From assembly GCF_900112205.1 (NCBI RefSeq), contig NZ_FOKW01000002.1:248001-312000 (forward strand): a stretch of 64,000 nt of DNA. Reading direction: 5' to 3'. Under the pieces are notes generated by a model, which was given only the letters and a program-made list of their open reading frames with translations, ran no database searches and was not told where the DNA came from. The stretch is from Natronobacterium haloterrestre. Lineage in GTDB: Archaea > Halobacteriota > Halobacteria > Halobacteriales > Natrialbaceae. The position numbers and the translations under genes were made by a program. Shown here piece by piece: positions 7,785 through 16,569 of this stretch (position 1 is the first letter of the stretch; every line of letters begins with the position of its first letter).

Positions 7785-8456
7785 TTACTTCGCGAGGATC
7801 GAGTCCATCAGTTTCGTCTGGGCGGCCGCCAGGTGTTCGGTGAACGTCGAGCGGGCCACGCCCAGTTCCTCCGCGACGTCCGTCGCGTTCGCCCCCTTCG
7901 GGTAGTCGAAATACCCCATCTCGTAGGCCGTTTCGATGATCTCCTGCTGGCGGTCGGTCAACTCCTCCCTGTCGACGATGACCGGGTCACTCGAGGACTC
8001 CTCGTGGTCCTGGGTCAGGTCCTCGACGAGGACGCCGTCGAAGCTATCCCGCAACTCGTCGACGATGCCGGCGACCTCCTCGAGCTCGAGGGTGCGAAAC
8101 GAAAGCAGTAGGGACCCGTCCTGGGCCCGGACCGAGGAGATCGGGGTCCCGGTCTCCTCGACGATTTCACACGCACAGTCGTTCGACCTGTCGCGTTCGA
8201 ACCGGTACACGGCTTCGTGTTCGCTGGCCTGTACCGGCGTCATCTCGACGTCGGTCGGTGCGTCGTCCGCGATGTCCTCGGGCGAGGCGTTCGTCGGGAG
8301 TTCGAACTCCTCGACGACGACTTCGTCTTCGCCCGAGCCGGCTGGAACCCGCGTTCGGCTCACCGAGTCGATCGATTGCTCGGTGCTTGCGGAGACGCTC
8401 GCGACCGGGCATTCGGCAGGATCGCGGACGACGACAGTTGCTCGAAAGCCTGTCAT
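7785..8456 (-). CDS. HTH-10 (bacterio-opsin-activator-like) transcriptional regulator
   Basis: A 223-residue protein with an N-terminal sensory region of GAF/ACT-like beta pattern (about 1-150) and a C-terminal HTH-10 domain. The latter starts LTDRQQEIIETAYEMGYFDYP and continues with the recognition part DVAEELGVARSTFTEHL, typical of haloarchaeal Bat-like regulators. A TATA-like TTATACTCCC lies about 25-30 bp upstream of ATG 8456, suggesting a leaderless transcript. The regulon is unknown; citrate synthase is the next gene downstream but about 245 bp away, so a shared transcript is uncertain. Confidence 0.92.
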   Translation of the reverse strand: MTGFRATVVVRDPAECPVASVSASTEQSIDSVSRTRVPAGSGEDEVVVEEFELPTNASPEDIADDAPTDVEMTPVQASEHEAVYRFERDRSNDCACEIVEETGTPISSVRAQDGSLLLSFRTLELEEVAGIVDELRDSFDGVLVEDLTQDHEESSSDPVIVDREELTDRQQEIIETAYEMGYFDYPKGANATDVAEELGVARSTFTEHLAAAQTKLMDSILAK

Positions 8457-8638
8457 ATAACGGGATACATACGCCGGGAGTATAACCGAACCCCGTAATT
8501 CCCGGGGTATGAAAACATCCGCTACGAAAGCCGATCATATTCGTCCAGGGGTCAAAAACGGGGTTCGACACCGGGTCCCCCGGGGACCACCAGCCGCCAG
8601 ACTCGGCGTTTCGCGACCGACTGTGACCCGTTCCGGGA

Positions 8639-8722
8639 TACGGATTGCTGTCCCTCCCGATGTACCGGCGCAACCGCGACCCGGACGGCAGTTGCGCCGG
8701 AACTGACGGACAGTAACCCCTA
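8639..8722 (-). repeat. 84-bp hairpin repeat element, copy 1 (3' of sepF)
   Basis: Read on the minus strand it begins TAGGGGTTACTGTCC and ends GGACAGCAATCCGTA, ends that pair as imperfect terminal inverted repeats. Inside, CCGGCGCAAC pairs perfectly with GTTGCGCCGG. It matches copy 2 at 22543-22622 over its whole length apart from a 4-nt insertion and eight substitutions. It lies 21 bp beyond the sepF stop codon in the sepF sense direction. It could be a REP/MITE-type element, a terminator or a 3'-UTR RNA. Confidence 0.8.
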
Positions 8723-8743
8723 TCAGTCGAGCCCCGAACCGGA

Positions 8744-9106
8744 TCAGTGCGACTGGCCGAGCTTCTCGCGGCTGATCCGAACGCCCGTCGGCGTGATGAT
8801 CATCTGGTCGTCGCCTTTCCGGACGATGTCGCCGTCGACCTCCTGGGCGACCTGTCGCAACTCGTCGACGATGTGTTCGACGGTGCTGTCCTCGGTCCGC
8901 AGCCGCGTGACGTCGGCGATGACGATGTCCCCATCGTAGACTGCGTCCTTGATATCGATCGCGTCGGCCTGGCCGCTAACCTCGGCGATATGTACCTGCA
9001 TCGTCGCCGCTGCCGACTCCGACGACACGTCGTCGAGGTCCAGTTCGACGTAGTCCTCGGCGGTGCGTGACTGATCGCCGCCGAGAATTTTGCTCATGAG
9101 TCCCAT
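8744..9106 (-). CDS. sepF: cell division protein SepF (archaeal)
   Basis: A 120-residue protein. A short N-terminal MGLMSKILGG segment resembles the amphipathic membrane-targeting helix of SepF. The SepF core follows (ADAIDIKDAVYDGDIVIADV to VRISREKLG). In archaea with FtsZ, SepF anchors the FtsZ ring to the membrane and replaces FtsA. Start ATG 9106 is supported by a TATA-like ACTATACTGG about 27 bp upstream. The gene stands alone and is divergent from the DUF1028 gene. The hairpin repeat follows its stop codon. Confidence 0.95.
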   Translation of the reverse strand: MGLMSKILGGDQSRTAEDYVELDLDDVSSESAAATMQVHIAEVSGQADAIDIKDAVYDGDIVIADVTRLRTEDSTVEHIVDELRQVAQEVDGDIVRKGDDQMIITPTGVRISREKLGQSH

Positions 9107-9315
9107 TGCCAGAAGGGACCGTCGCCGCCAGTATAGTTCTTACGTCAGACGGAACGTCGTCGCGTCGTGACCGTCGTCTCGAGCGACTCGTTCGGCGGCT
9201 TCGATCCCGATCGCAGTCGGCGAAACCACCCCTCGCGGCGCTCCGGCGACCGCGACATCCCGACGCGTTCTCCGGGAGACCGACTTTTTTACTCGCCGGT
9301 CGCCTGTCGTCGGAC

Positions 9316-10083
9316 ATGACGTTCAGCATCTGTGTCCACGAGTCCTACGAGACGCCCGACGGGGAGTCCCACGAACGGTTCGGCGTCGCCGTCACGACGC
9401 GCCTGCCGGGAGTCGGTACGCTCTGTCCGTTCGTCAGCGAGAACGCCGCGGTCGCCACCCAGAGCCTGGTCAACGTCGACCTCGGGCGCCGCGGCGTCGG
9501 GTACGTCGACGACGGCCTGGCCGTCGAAGACGCCCTCGAGGCGCTGATCAGCGCCGACGACGGCGCGCCCCAGCGCCAGCTCCACGGGGTCGACAGCGAC
9601 GACACCTTCGCCTTCTCCGGCGAGGAGTGCGTCGAGTGGTTCGGCGACCGCGAGGGCGACCACTACACCGTCGCCGGCAACATGCTCACCGGGGAGTCCG
9701 TGCTCGAGGCGACCGCGGAGGCCTACGAGGCGACTGCGGTACACGAGACGACCGATCCCGTCACGGGTCCCAACGCCGCCCACGGCGACGACGGGGACGA
9801 GCCGGAGCCGCTCGCGAAACGGCTGATCGACGCGCTGGCCGCCGGCCACCACGAGGGCGGCGACAAACGCGAGGAACTGGCGGTCCAGAGCGCCGCGGTG
9901 GTCGTCGAGTCGACGGAGAGCCACGACATGACCCCGCCGTACAACGACCTGCGGGTCGACGCGAGCGAGACCCCGATCGCGGACCTTCGCGAGACCTACG
10001 ACCTCGCGATGCAGGGGTACGAGGAGACGCTCGTGAAGTACGAGGAGGCCTACGAGGAGGACTCGCTCGCCGGAACGGAGTAA
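9316..10083 (+). CDS. DUF1028 family protein (Ntn-hydrolase-like fold)
   Basis: A 255-residue protein starting MTFSICV. In DUF1028 proteins the conserved N-terminal strand resembles Ntn hydrolases. The motifs FGVAVTTRLPGVG, PFVSENAAVATQSLVN and GDHYTVAGNML are typical of the family. A His/Gly-rich segment near residue 175 (AAGHHEGGDKREE) matches the conserved GGDxRG-type region. Members are often annotated as pilus-like or peptidase-related, but no function is established. A T-rich TATA-like box about 25 bp before ATG 9316 supports the start, rather than the upstream in-frame ATG at 9106, which overlaps sepF. Confidence 0.88.
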   Translation: MTFSICVHESYETPDGESHERFGVAVTTRLPGVGTLCPFVSENAAVATQSLVNVDLGRRGVGYVDDGLAVEDALEALISADDGAPQRQLHGVDSDDTFAFSGEECVEWFGDREGDHYTVAGNMLTGESVLEATAEAYEATAVHETTDPVTGPNAAHGDDGDEPEPLAKRLIDALAAGHHEGGDKREELAVQSAAVVVESTESHDMTPPYNDLRVDASETPIADLRETYDLAMQGYEETLVKYEEAYEEDSLAGTE

Positions 10084-10110
10084 CGGGAAACGCCGACGCT
10101 CGAGCGCGAT

Positions 10111-10590
10111 TTACCCGGAGAACTCGTAGAGTTCGTCGCCGACGTGGTGCAGCGAGTCGACGACCTTCCCCTCGTCGCCGGTCATCTCTTCGCCCGGAAC
10201 GCGGGCGCGACCGATCGCCAGTACCTTGCCGTGTGACTCCTCGGCGATGACGACCAGGTCGTCCGGGTCGATGTCGTCGGTCGCCTCGGTGATCCCTGGC
10301 CGCATCACGTCGGCCCCGTCGCTGACGAACGAGACCGCGCCCGCGTCGACCGTCACCAGCCGCCGGTCGGGATCGTAGGCGTTGGCCCCCCGAACCGTCA
10401 GGAACGGCTCGTCGTCGAAGTACGCGACCCGCGGTTCGCCGTCGATGAGCACGACCTCCCAGTCGGTTTCCTCGAACTCGACGAGTTCGTAGGTGTCGCC
10501 GTCCGCCGTGACGCCCAGTCCGTCCTCGAGGGCCGTCTCGAGTTCCGACACGGCGTCACTGCGGAGGTGGTGTCGAGATTTGACGTCCAT
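10111..10590 (-). CDS. PUA-domain RNA-binding protein (MCT-1/Tma20-like)
   Basis: A 159-residue protein. The N-terminal half (MDVKSRHHLRSDAV..., with paired beta-strands around WEVVLIDGEPRV) resembles the pre-PUA domain. The C-terminal half carries a PUA domain: VTVDAGAVSFVSDGADVMRPGI, then DLVVIAEESHGKVLAIGRA. PUA proteins bind structured RNA; the archaeal MCT-1-like group is thought to act on the ribosome or tRNA. A TATA-like CTTAAATGG about 27 bp upstream supports ATG 10590. It is divergent from tspO. Confidence 0.9.
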   Translation of the reverse strand: MDVKSRHHLRSDAVSELETALEDGLGVTADGDTYELVEFEETDWEVVLIDGEPRVAYFDDEPFLTVRGANAYDPDRRLVTVDAGAVSFVSDGADVMRPGITEATDDIDPDDLVVIAEESHGKVLAIGRARVPGEEMTGDEGKVVDSLHHVGDELYEFSG

Positions 10591-10690
10591 ATCGGTGCGT
10601 TCTACCGCCCGTGCCCATTTAAGCGTTGGATTTCCCCCCGTGGGACCGGATCGCCGGAACGCATACCGTCCTACCCGTCTAAGCTAGAGT

Positions 10691-11185
10691 ATGGAATCCG
10701 TCACCGAGCAGCGTCCGGACGCCTCCGTCAGGGACCTTCTCCTGGCGCTCGCGCTGGTCGTCGTCGTCAACGCTCTCGGCGCGTCGCCCGCGGTCCTGTT
10801 CAGTTCCGATACCTCGTGGATCGACCGCCCGTGGTTCTTCCCGCCGGAGGTAGCCTTCCCGATCGTCTGGACGCTGCTGTTTACGCTGCTCGGCGTCGCG
10901 CTCTTTCTGGTCGTCCGGCGCGGCCTCGAGCGCCGCGACGTGCGCGTCGCGATCGCCGCCTTCGCCGGCCAGTTCGCGCTGAACCTCGCGTGGACGCCCG
11001 CCTTCTTCGGGCTACAGCGGCCGGACCTGGGACTCGTCGTCATCGTCGCGCTATGGGCGGCGATCGTCGCCACGATCGTCGCCTTCGACCGGGTCGACCG
11101 CCGGGCGGCGGTCCTCCTGGTGCCGTATCTCGCCTGGGTTTCGTTCGCGGCGGTGCTCAACTACGCGATCTACGCCGGGGTTTGA
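10691..11185 (+). CDS. tspO: TspO/MBR family tryptophan-rich membrane protein
   Basis: A 164-residue integral membrane protein with five hydrophobic segments, as in TspO. It carries the family motifs SWIDRPWFFPPEVAFPIVWTLL (helix 1-2 region), the NLAWTPAFFG loop and a final PYLAWVSFAAVLN helix. TspO binds porphyrins and related ligands and acts in stress or photosynthesis signalling in bacteria. In haloarchaea its role is not settled; a link to retinal or porphyrin metabolism is inference. It stands as a single gene, followed 76 bp later by a flavoprotein gene. Confidence 0.93.
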   Translation: MESVTEQRPDASVRDLLLALALVVVVNALGASPAVLFSSDTSWIDRPWFFPPEVAFPIVWTLLFTLLGVALFLVVRRGLERRDVRVAIAAFAGQFALNLAWTPAFFGLQRPDLGLVVIVALWAAIVATIVAFDRVDRRAAVLLVPYLAWVSFAAVLNYAIYAGV

Positions 11186-11261
11186 CCGGGGACCGCGACT
11201 CGAGCACGTCGAGTGCACATGCACGCCGGGGAGTCAACCGTCTCCGACCTGCAGTTGGGCC

Positions 11262-12461
11262 ATGGCTCACCAGCGCGACCTCGACTCGGATTCCGATTCC
11301 GATCACGACTCCGCCGGGTCCGTCCCCGCCTACGAGGTGGTCGTCGTCGGCGGCGGCCCGGCCGGACTGACGACCGCGATCTACGCCACCAGGCTCGGCC
11401 ACGAGACGGCCGTCTTCGAGAAGGAGGGCGGCCGCCACGCCGCGGTCGAGCACGTCCACAACCTGCTCGGCGTCTCCGAGAACGTCTCCGGGGAGGAACT
11501 CGCGGCCCACGCCGTCGCCCAGCTCGAGCACTACGGCGGCGACTTCTTCCCGGACGCCGTCGACGCCGTTACCAGGCTCGAGGGAGATGAACCCCGGTTT
11601 CGACTCGAGGCGGCCCACGCCACCGTCGACGCCGAACGGGTCGTGTTCGCGACCGGGTTCCGTGATCGGGCCCCCGACGTCTCCGAGCTCGAGCGCTTCG
11701 CGGGCCGGGGCCTCCACTACTGTCTGCACTGCGACGCGTACACGCTGGGGGACGGGCCGGTCTTCGTGCTGGGACACGCCGACAGCGCCGCCCACGTCGC
11801 GATGACGATGTGCAACTTCACCGACGAGGTCGACCTGCTGCTGGACGGCCGCGAGCCCGAGTGGGACGAGGAAACCGACGAACAGCTCCGGGCCCACCCC
11901 GTCGATCGGGTCGAGACGACGGTCGTCTCCGCCTACGAGGACGAGACCGAGCGCGGCAGGTCCGACGGTCCCCCGTGGCTCGGCGGCCTCTCCTTCGGCG
12001 ACGGGACCGAACGCGACTACCTCGGCGGGTTCGCGATGTACGGGTCGGCGTACAACGCCGACCTCGCGGCGGACCTGGGCTGTGAACTGACCGACGACGG
12101 CGCGATCGCGGTCGACGACCGCCGCGAGACCAGCGTCGACGGGGTCTACGCCGTCGGCGACGTTACCCACGGCCAGAACCAGACGACCATCGCCATCGGC
12201 GACGGCGCGTACGCCGGCCTGGCCGTCCACAAGGACTTGCGGCGGTTTCCGAAGCCCCTCGAGGAGGTCCGGGACCAGGTGACCGATCGGACCGACGCGA
12301 GCGAGGGCGACGACGTGGATGAGGACGCGTCACCCCGGGGAGTCGAGCCGTCCGATCCGGGGGTGCCGGCCGCCTCCCCCGCGCTCCGTGCCCGGATGCG
12401 CCGAGTACGGGACCTCGACGTCCATCCCGGCCTCCGGGGACCGTCGCCGGGCCGGGAGTGA
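11262..12461 (+). CDS. thioredoxin-reductase-like FAD/NAD(P) oxidoreductase
   Basis: A 399-residue flavoprotein. An unusual Asp/Ser-repeat leader (LDSDSDSDHDS) precedes the FAD-binding GGGPAGLTTAIYA motif near residue 29. The redox pair CLHCD (about residue 150) sits where thioredoxin reductases have CxxC-D. A second nucleotide-binding region VFVLGHADSAAH lacks the classic GxGxxA/G, and a C-terminal FAD motif VYAVGDVTHG follows. A roughly 60-residue extension ends the protein. It probably reduces a small dithiol protein, with cofactor choice uncertain. The repeat leader is encoded by GATTCC-type hexamers. Confidence 0.88.
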   Translation: MAHQRDLDSDSDSDHDSAGSVPAYEVVVVGGGPAGLTTAIYATRLGHETAVFEKEGGRHAAVEHVHNLLGVSENVSGEELAAHAVAQLEHYGGDFFPDAVDAVTRLEGDEPRFRLEAAHATVDAERVVFATGFRDRAPDVSELERFAGRGLHYCLHCDAYTLGDGPVFVLGHADSAAHVAMTMCNFTDEVDLLLDGREPEWDEETDEQLRAHPVDRVETTVVSAYEDETERGRSDGPPWLGGLSFGDGTERDYLGGFAMYGSAYNADLAADLGCELTDDGAIAVDDRRETSVDGVYAVGDVTHGQNQTTIAIGDGAYAGLAVHKDLRRFPKPLEEVRDQVTDRTDASEGDDVDEDASPRGVEPSDPGVPAASPALRARMRRVRDLDVHPGLRGPSPGRE

Positions 12462-12554
12462 CGGCGTCCGTGCCCGGTCAGTCGAACGCCATGACTGTCC
12501 CACCGCACGAAACCTGTGCCAACCGCTAAGTAATAGCACGGTGTCGGAACGACC

Positions 12555-12857
12555 ATGGCCCTGTGGTCCTCTCGGAACCGCACCGAGACGGTCACCTGTC
12601 TCGCCTGCGGGGTCGACGTCGCGCGGTCCGACGCCCGCGAGTACGACAAGCACGGCGACCGCTGGGATCGCGACGACAAGACGTTCGAACACCTCTGCAA
12701 GTCCTGTCACGGCGACCTCTGTCACCAGCCGCGGGACGGCCTCGAGGACCTGCTCGTCGACCTCGAGGCCGGGGAAGCCGACCAGGTCACGTTCCTCGGG
12801 CGCTACCTCTCGACGGTCGAGGAGCGGTACGGCCGACTCGAGGAAGGGCAGGATTGA
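12555..12857 (+). CDS. small zinc-finger protein (DUF7562-like)
   Basis: A 100-residue protein. CLACG near residue 16 and CKSCH near residue 50 form a likely four-Cys zinc site. The rest is acidic and helical (GLEDLLVDLEAGEADQ). It may bind nucleic acid or serve as a structural zinc protein; no function is known. It lies 117 bp upstream of the RNase R gene on the same strand, so co-transcription is possible. The DUF number is from memory and should be treated as tentative. Confidence 0.82.
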   Translation: MALWSSRNRTETVTCLACGVDVARSDAREYDKHGDRWDRDDKTFEHLCKSCHGDLCHQPRDGLEDLLVDLEAGEADQVTFLGRYLSTVEERYGRLEEGQD

Positions 12858-12973
12858 CTGCGTCGCGGGGGAACGGGGTGTGTTGCCGGCGACGATCGAT
12901 CCACGCGGCGGCTCGAGCCGAAGGCGGTCCTCGTCCCGACACGACTTTCACGCCCACGTCCGTACCCGTCTCC

Positions 12974-14278
12974 ATGAGCGACGACGCAGACGCACAGGCC
13001 GAAGCCGGTACGGCCGAAGGCCAGGGCCCCGTCGAGATCTCCGAGGACCTCGCGCGCCACCTCGAGAACAAACGCGAGGAACTGTTCGAGAAGTTCGAGA
13101 TTCCGGACGGGTTTCCGCCGGAGGTGCTCGAGGAGGCCGAGGAACGCACGGACGGCGTCCAGGAAGAGATCCAGGAGGAGGTCGACGAACGCGAGGACCT
13201 GCGGGACCTGACGACCTGGACGACCGACCCGATCGACGCACAGGACTTCGACGACGCGCTCTCGATCGAAGAACGCGAGGACGAGTACGTCCTCTGGGTC
13301 CACATCGCCGACGTGACCCACTACGTCACGCCCGACACGGCGATGTGGGACTCGGCCGTCGAGCGGAGTAACACGGTCTACCTGCCGGGGTACACGATCC
13401 ACATGCTCCCGCCGGTACTGGCCGAGACGGTCTGTTCGCTGGTCCCCAACGAGGATCGACTCGCCCACACCGTCGAGATGCACCTCGACAAGGAGAACCT
13501 GGGCTACGAGAGCATCGACATCTACAAGTCGGTCATTCGGTCGGACGAGCGGCTCACCTACACCCAGGCCGAGAACCGGCTGGACGACCCCGACGCCCCG
13601 CTCCACGAGGAGAACAAACTCGTGCACGAACTCGCCGACAGGATGCACGAACAGCGCAAGGAGGACGGCTCGCTCGTCCTCAACCCGGCCCGCGACCGCG
13701 CCCACACGATCATCGAGGAGTGTATGCTGAAGGCCAACAAGGCCGTCACGCACACGCTGATGTGGGACCGCGGCGTCGAGGCGATGTACCGGGTCCACCC
13801 ACAGCCGAGCCCCGACGAGTGGTCCGAAGCCCTCCAGGAGATCCAGGACTTGGACGGCGTGTCGATCCCCGGCAGCACGTGGGACGACCCCCGGAAGGCG
13901 GTCAACGCGACCCTCGAGGAGGCGCCGGCCCGCCAGCTCGACAAGATCCAGTGGGCCGTGATGAAGGTGATGCCCCGTGCGAAGTACATGAACGACCCGT
14001 TCGGCGGCCACCACGCGCTGAACTTCGAGATCTACGGCCACTTCACGAGCCCCATTCGCCGACTCTCGGACCTGATCAACCACTGGATCGTCTACAAGAA
14101 CGACGTCCCCGAGAACCTGATCGAGCTCTGTGACCGCGCGAGCGACAAGCAGAAAGACGCCGAGCAGTGCGAACGCGAGTACAAGGACTTCCTCCAGGAG
14201 GTCGGCCTCGATCCGATGGCGGTCAACAACCGCGGGATCGAGGTCGTCGACGAGAGCGAGGCCGACAAGACGCTGTAA
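12974..14278 (+). CDS. rnr: RNase R-type exoribonuclease, compact RNB-domain form
   Basis: A 434-residue protein that is essentially an RNB catalytic domain after an acidic 60-residue N-terminus. The Mg-binding signature IDAQDFDDALSI carries the catalytic Asp residues. YLPGYTIHMLPPVL, YGHFTSPIRRLSDLINH and the conserved AEQCEREY are RNB motifs. Bacterial RNase R has flanking cold-shock and S1 domains; both are missing, as expected for haloarchaeal RNase R, which replaces the exosome as a 3'-5' degrading enzyme. Start ATG 12974 gives an N-terminus matching that layout. Confidence 0.93.
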   Translation: MSDDADAQAEAGTAEGQGPVEISEDLARHLENKREELFEKFEIPDGFPPEVLEEAEERTDGVQEEIQEEVDEREDLRDLTTWTTDPIDAQDFDDALSIEEREDEYVLWVHIADVTHYVTPDTAMWDSAVERSNTVYLPGYTIHMLPPVLAETVCSLVPNEDRLAHTVEMHLDKENLGYESIDIYKSVIRSDERLTYTQAENRLDDPDAPLHEENKLVHELADRMHEQRKEDGSLVLNPARDRAHTIIEECMLKANKAVTHTLMWDRGVEAMYRVHPQPSPDEWSEALQEIQDLDGVSIPGSTWDDPRKAVNATLEEAPARQLDKIQWAVMKVMPRAKYMNDPFGGHHALNFEIYGHFTSPIRRLSDLINHWIVYKNDVPENLIELCDRASDKQKDAEQCEREYKDFLQEVGLDPMAVNNRGIEVVDESEADKTL

Positions 14279-14299
14279 TCGGCGCCGCGCACCCTCACC

Positions 14300-14848
14300 T
14301 CACAGCCGCTTTTCGTACACGTGCTCCTCGAGCCCGTCCGCCAGATCCGTCTCCCGGGTTTCGACCCGGCGGAACCCGGTAGACTCGTAGAACGAGACGC
14401 CGACCTCGTTGTCCGCGAGGACGGCCAGGCGCAGCCGGTCGAACTCCTCCCGCACTTCGCTCTCGAGGCGCTCGAGCAGCGCCGTCCCGATCCCCTCCCC
14501 CCAGTGGTCGGGGGCGACGTAGATCCGGGCGAGGTAGCCGACGGCTTCGTCCTCGGGCCAGGGGACGACGTGGGCGAAGCCGAGGCAGTCCTCGCCTCCG
14601 ATCCCGCCGTCGTTCGCCGGTTCGCGTCGCTCGTCGGACGGTACGGCGACGAGGAACTGGGCGTCGGATCGGTCGTCGGCGTCCTCGATGGACGACTCGA
14701 GGTCCCCGAGCGCGTACCACTCGTCGACGATCTCGTCGACCCGCTCGGAGCCGAGCACGTCGTCGTAGGCGGCGTGCCAGCTCGCGCGCGCCGTTTCGTG
14801 GACCGTCCACGCGTCGTCGGTCGTCGCCTGCCGAACTGCTCGAGTCAC
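14300..14848 (-). CDS. GNAT family N-acetyltransferase
   Basis: A 182-residue acetyltransferase. The N-terminal VRQATTDDAWTVHETARASW matches GNAT motif C. The acetyl-CoA loop is DHWGEGIGTALLERLE, and SFYESTGFRRVETRET is motif B. The substrate is unknown; a small-molecule amine or a protein N-terminus is possible. I choose GTG 14848, which gives the usual family start and lies about 27 bp from an A/T-rich GGATTTTTGACC. A TTG at 14875 would add nine residues but overlaps that promoter. It is convergent with RNase R. Confidence 0.88.
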   Translation of the reverse strand: MTRAVRQATTDDAWTVHETARASWHAAYDDVLGSERVDEIVDEWYALGDLESSIEDADDRSDAQFLVAVPSDERREPANDGGIGGEDCLGFAHVVPWPEDEAVGYLARIYVAPDHWGEGIGTALLERLESEVREEFDRLRLAVLADNEVGVSFYESTGFRRVETRETDLADGLEEHVYEKRL

Positions 14849-14975
14849 GCGGAAACCTATCACGGGGACGGTCAAAAATCCGGGGCCGGCCGTCGAACCC
14901 CGTTCCCGTTCGCGCTCGAGCGGGTCGTCGACCTATCGACCGGGCGACAGTCGCCGACTCCCGACCCGTCCGCGG

Positions 14976-16436
14976 CTATCGGTCCCCGGCACCGCCGTTT
15001 GCAGTTCCCCCGCGCCGCTCGAGTTCGGCCTCCGCCTCGCGGACGAGGCCGTCGACGATCTCCGGCGTCGTGGGGTGGTACGCCCGGTCGGGGATCTCGC
15101 GGACGTCCAGTTTCATCTCGACGGCGAGTTGCATCGTCTTCGCCATCACGTCGGCGTGGAGGTGCAGCCCCTGGTAGCCCAGCACCGACCCGGTGTCGGC
15201 GTCGACGATCAGCGTCGCCAGCCCCTCGGGGTGGTTCTTGGTCTTGAAGACGCCGTCGTCCGACGCCTCCCGGGAGACCACGATCGGGTCCATCGCCGAC
15301 TCGGCGGCCGTCGCCGGCGTGTGACCGATCCGGGCGAAGGGGTAGACGCCGAGCCCCGAGAAGATCACGTGGTGGGGGACGTTCGTGTACGGCTCGAGGT
15401 CCGCGCCGCGGCGATGAGCGATCACGTTCCGGGCGGCCGCGACCCCCTGTTCCTTCGCGACGTGGAGGATCGGCTCCCTGGCGTTCGCGTCGCCGACGAC
15501 GAACACGCGCTCGTCGTCGACCGCCTGCATCGTCGGCTCGACCCAGCCGTCGCCGGCCTCGAGGCGGGTGTGTTCGAGACCGAGACCGTCGAGGTTCGGC
15601 CGACGGCCGGTGAAACAGTATAGCTGGTCGGCTTCGACGACCCGTTCCTCGCCCGCCTGCTCGGCGTACAGCCGCACGCCGTCGTCGTCGGTGCGCTCGA
15701 GGTGCTTCTCGTCGGTGTTCGTCAGCACCTCGATCCCGAACTCCTCGCGGTAGAGCTCGAGGATCGTCTCGCCGTAGGCCGCATCCATCTCGTCGAGCGG
15801 GTAGTCGTCGTGTTCGATCACGGTGAGGTCGACGCCGCCGACCTCGCTCAGGTAGGGTGCGAGTTCCAGCCCGATGTAGCCAAAGCCCATGACGACGCCC
15901 GACTCCGGGAACGCGGTCGCGTCGAGGACGTCCGCGCTCGAGTCCAGCCCCACCTCGTCGATCCCCGGCAGGTCGGGCACGTTCAGGGTCGATCCCGTCG
16001 CGATCACGACGTAATCGGGCTCGAGCCGTCGTCCCGACCCGGCGAGTTCGAGGATCCGGTCGTCGACGAACCGGGCGGTGTCGGCGACGAACTCCACGTT
16101 CTCCCGCGCTGCCAGGTCGTGGACGTGATCCCGCCGGTGTTCGGCGAACCCCAGGACGTCGTCGTCCTTCCGGGCGACGATCGCTTCGGGGTCGGGTTCG
16201 GGGACCCCCTCGAGGCGGTCGTCGTGGCGGGCCTGGAACCGGTGTTGGCCGGCCGAGAGCACCTCCTTGCTCGGCATACAGCCGCGAAGAATGCAGAGCC
16301 CGCCGCCGGGGTCGCCGTCGTCGATCAGCGTCAGTTCCACCTCGAGGTCGCTGTCCGGATCGACCTGCTCGAGGAGTTCGTCGGCGACTGCGACGCCGGC
16401 GCTGCCGTACCCGCCGACGATGGCTACGTGGACCAT
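14976..16436 (-). CDS. dihydrolipoamide-dehydrogenase/mercuric-reductase-like flavoprotein
   Basis: A 486-residue class I pyridine-nucleotide disulfide oxidoreductase. The FAD motif IVGGYGSAG opens the protein, and the redox disulfide CILRGC near residue 48 is followed by MPSK. The NAD motif GFGYIGLELAPYLSE lies mid-protein, and the C-terminal YHPTTPE supplies the active His-Glu pair. Length fits lipoamide dehydrogenases. No E1/E2 partners are adjacent, so it may act on another disulfide. ATG 16436 has a TATA-like TGTTTTATCG about 27 bp upstream, against the longer in-frame option at 16499. Confidence 0.9.
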   Translation of the reverse strand: MVHVAIVGGYGSAGVAVADELLEQVDPDSDLEVELTLIDDGDPGGGLCILRGCMPSKEVLSAGQHRFQARHDDRLEGVPEPDPEAIVARKDDDVLGFAEHRRDHVHDLAARENVEFVADTARFVDDRILELAGSGRRLEPDYVVIATGSTLNVPDLPGIDEVGLDSSADVLDATAFPESGVVMGFGYIGLELAPYLSEVGGVDLTVIEHDDYPLDEMDAAYGETILELYREEFGIEVLTNTDEKHLERTDDDGVRLYAEQAGEERVVEADQLYCFTGRRPNLDGLGLEHTRLEAGDGWVEPTMQAVDDERVFVVGDANAREPILHVAKEQGVAAARNVIAHRRGADLEPYTNVPHHVIFSGLGVYPFARIGHTPATAAESAMDPIVVSREASDDGVFKTKNHPEGLATLIVDADTGSVLGYQGLHLHADVMAKTMQLAVEMKLDVREIPDRAYHPTTPEIVDGLVREAEAELERRGGTANGGAGDR

Positions 16437-16569
16437 GGACACAATACGCCGACGCGGCGATAAAACAGTGTTTGCGCTCGTGACCGATCGATGCATCACC
16501 GGCCGTGAGGATCAGGATCGGCGAACGGAACTGGAGTCCCCCGAGCCGCGACCGGCGTCGAACACCGGG

